5,920 bases of DNA from Alphaproteobacteria bacterium. GTDB lineage: Bacteria; Pseudomonadota; Alphaproteobacteria; Rhodobacterales; Rhodobacteraceae. Positions 5,325 through 5,920 of the stretch are shown piece by piece. The notes under the pieces are model-generated. The model was not told where the DNA came from and did no database searches. It saw nothing but the letters and a program-made list of their open reading frames with translations. The translations under genes and the position numbers were made by a program. Within the stretch, counting starts at the first letter, position 1; each line of letters begins with the position of its first letter. Location of the stretch: positions 1 through 5,920 of the forward strand of contig RFIR01000044.1 of NCBI GenBank assembly GCA_003695135.1, given 5' to 3'.

Positions 5325-5352
5325 AATTGTTTCAACCAAGCTCGCAGGCCCC

Positions 5353-5920
5353 TCAATCCACGAACGCCTTCTCGATCACGAACTGGCCGGGCTCGGAATT
5401 CGAACCCTCGATCATGCCCGCTTCCTCGCAGATCGCCTTGTGTTCGAGCAGCATCGCCATGGAGCCGCAGATCATCACCCGGTCATGGGCGGGTTCCAGC
5501 GGCGCGCCGGTGGCCTTTTCAAAGCGGCCGTCGCGCAGCCAGTCGGTCATCCGGCCCATCTGTTCGGAGGGCTCGCGGGTGGTGGTGCAGATATGCTTCA
5601 GCTTGCCGCCCACCATCTCGCGCATCAGTTCGTCGGCCTCGATCTGCGCCACCAGATGCTTGCCATAGTCCAGCTCGCGCAGCTCGCGGCAGGTATGGGT
5701 GAGGATCACCTCGTCGAACTTCTCGTAGGTTTCCGGGTCGCGGATGATCGAGGCGAAGGGCGCGATGCCGGTACCGGTGGCAAACAGGATCAGCCGCTTG
5801 CCGGGCAGCAGCGCATCATGGACCAGCGTGCCCACCGGCTTGGGCCGCATCACCACCATGTCGCCCAGCTTCAGGTGCTGCAGGCGCGAGGTCAGCGGGC
5901 CGTCCTGGACCTTGATGGAA
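5353..5920 (-). CDS. fpr: Ferredoxin/flavodoxin--NADP+ reductase, C-terminal part (N-terminus outside the window)
   Basis: This FAD-dependent oxidoreductase moves electrons between NADPH and ferredoxin or flavodoxin in the cytoplasm. The 189 residues seen begin in frame at the right edge with SIKVQDGPLTSRLQHLKLGD, and the real start lies outside. Methionines such as the one at 5859 are internal. The family is about 255-275 aa, so roughly 70-85 N-terminal residues, including the FAD-binding RxYS motif, are missing. Visible parts are RPKPVGTLVHDALLPGKR, the NADP-binding GTGIAPFASII, the mid-domain KFDEVILTHTCREL, the TTTREP loop, the nucleotide-binding MICGSMAML, and the C-terminal EPGQFVIEKAFVD. 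The pattern follows Rhodobacter capsulatus FPR closely from memory. That protein ends with a few extra residues after EKAFV, whereas here the chain stops at EKAFVD. The gene converges on the plus-strand genes to its left. Confidence 0.95.
   Translation of the reverse strand, partial: SIKVQDGPLTSRLQHLKLGDMVVMRPKPVGTLVHDALLPGKRLILFATGTGIAPFASIIRDPETYEKFDEVILTHTCRELRELDYGKHLVAQIEADELMREMVGGKLKHICTTTREPSEQMGRMTDWLRDGRFEKATGAPLEPAHDRVMICGSMAMLLEHKAICEEAGMIEGSNSEPGQFVIEKAFVD

Larger units (their letters stand above)
4639..5352. other. 714-bp region without a long gene, rich in palindromes and hairpins
   Basis: No frame here encodes a recognisable protein of ordinary length. The longest minus-strand frame (about 4975-5226) starts at a TTG and has a composition unlike the neighbouring genes. 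The interval separates the plus-strand hydroxylase gene from the convergent minus-strand fpr. It holds the REP-like inverted pair, a nested hairpin, a terminator-like hairpin, a strong Shine-Dalgarno in front of a small hydrophobic frame, and two more hairpins, all listed separately. The last 100 bases (5240-5340) are clearly more AT-rich than the rest of the window. No strong promoter was identified inside the interval. Confidence 0.7.

Noticed and set aside
4639..5352. tmRNA, RNase P, SRP RNA, CRISPR array or IS remnant
   Set aside because: No characteristic conserved blocks, no regularly spaced direct repeats, and no transposase fragments or flanking target duplications are visible.

Overview
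This is a GC-rich window with alphaproteobacterial character, most likely from the order Rhodobacterales (Rhodobacter/Paracoccus relatives). The placement rests on recognising the partial ferredoxin-NADP+ reductase at the right edge, whose residues closely follow my memory of Rhodobacter capsulatus FPR, and on the style of the peptide chain release factor 3 at the left edge. No search was run, so the genus is left open.

Layout, left to right. Positions 1-1460 (minus) hold prfC, cut at its C-terminus by the window edge. Positions 1527-2693 (minus) hold an M20-family metallo-amidohydrolase. Positions 2745-3221 (minus) hold a small isoprenylcysteine methyltransferase-type membrane protein. These three read in the same direction with gaps of 51 and 66 bases and could be one transcription unit. 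Positions 3222-3397 are a divergent intergenic region carrying a perfect 19-bp palindrome, a likely operator. On the plus strand follow a 125-aa SnoaL/NTF2-like protein (3398-3775) and a sterol desaturase/fatty acid hydroxylase-type di-iron membrane protein (3892-4638). The latter has its own well-formed promoter, spaced so that the mRNA would be leaderless.

Positions 4639-5352 contain no long gene but are rich in structure. There is an inverted pair of REP-like palindromic elements (about 4695-4832), a nested hairpin (4860-4890), a terminator-like hairpin followed by a pyrimidine/T-rich run (5044-5070), a strong Shine-Dalgarno sequence in front of a tiny membrane-peptide frame ending at 5196, and two further hairpins (5210-5237 and 5246-5262) that could end that transcript. 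Positions 5353-5920 (minus) are the C-terminal part of fpr.

prfC (translation termination) and fpr (redox metabolism) are housekeeping genes. Between them lies a small accessory set with a membrane or lipid flavour: the methyltransferase-like protein, the di-iron hydroxylase and the SnoaL-like fold. Nothing here shows a mobile element, a CRISPR array, a tRNA or a defence system. The most interesting parts are regulatory and small-gene signals: the 3256-3274 operator, the leaderless promoter at 3858-3886, and the structured 4.7-5.26 kb region with its candidate small membrane peptide.
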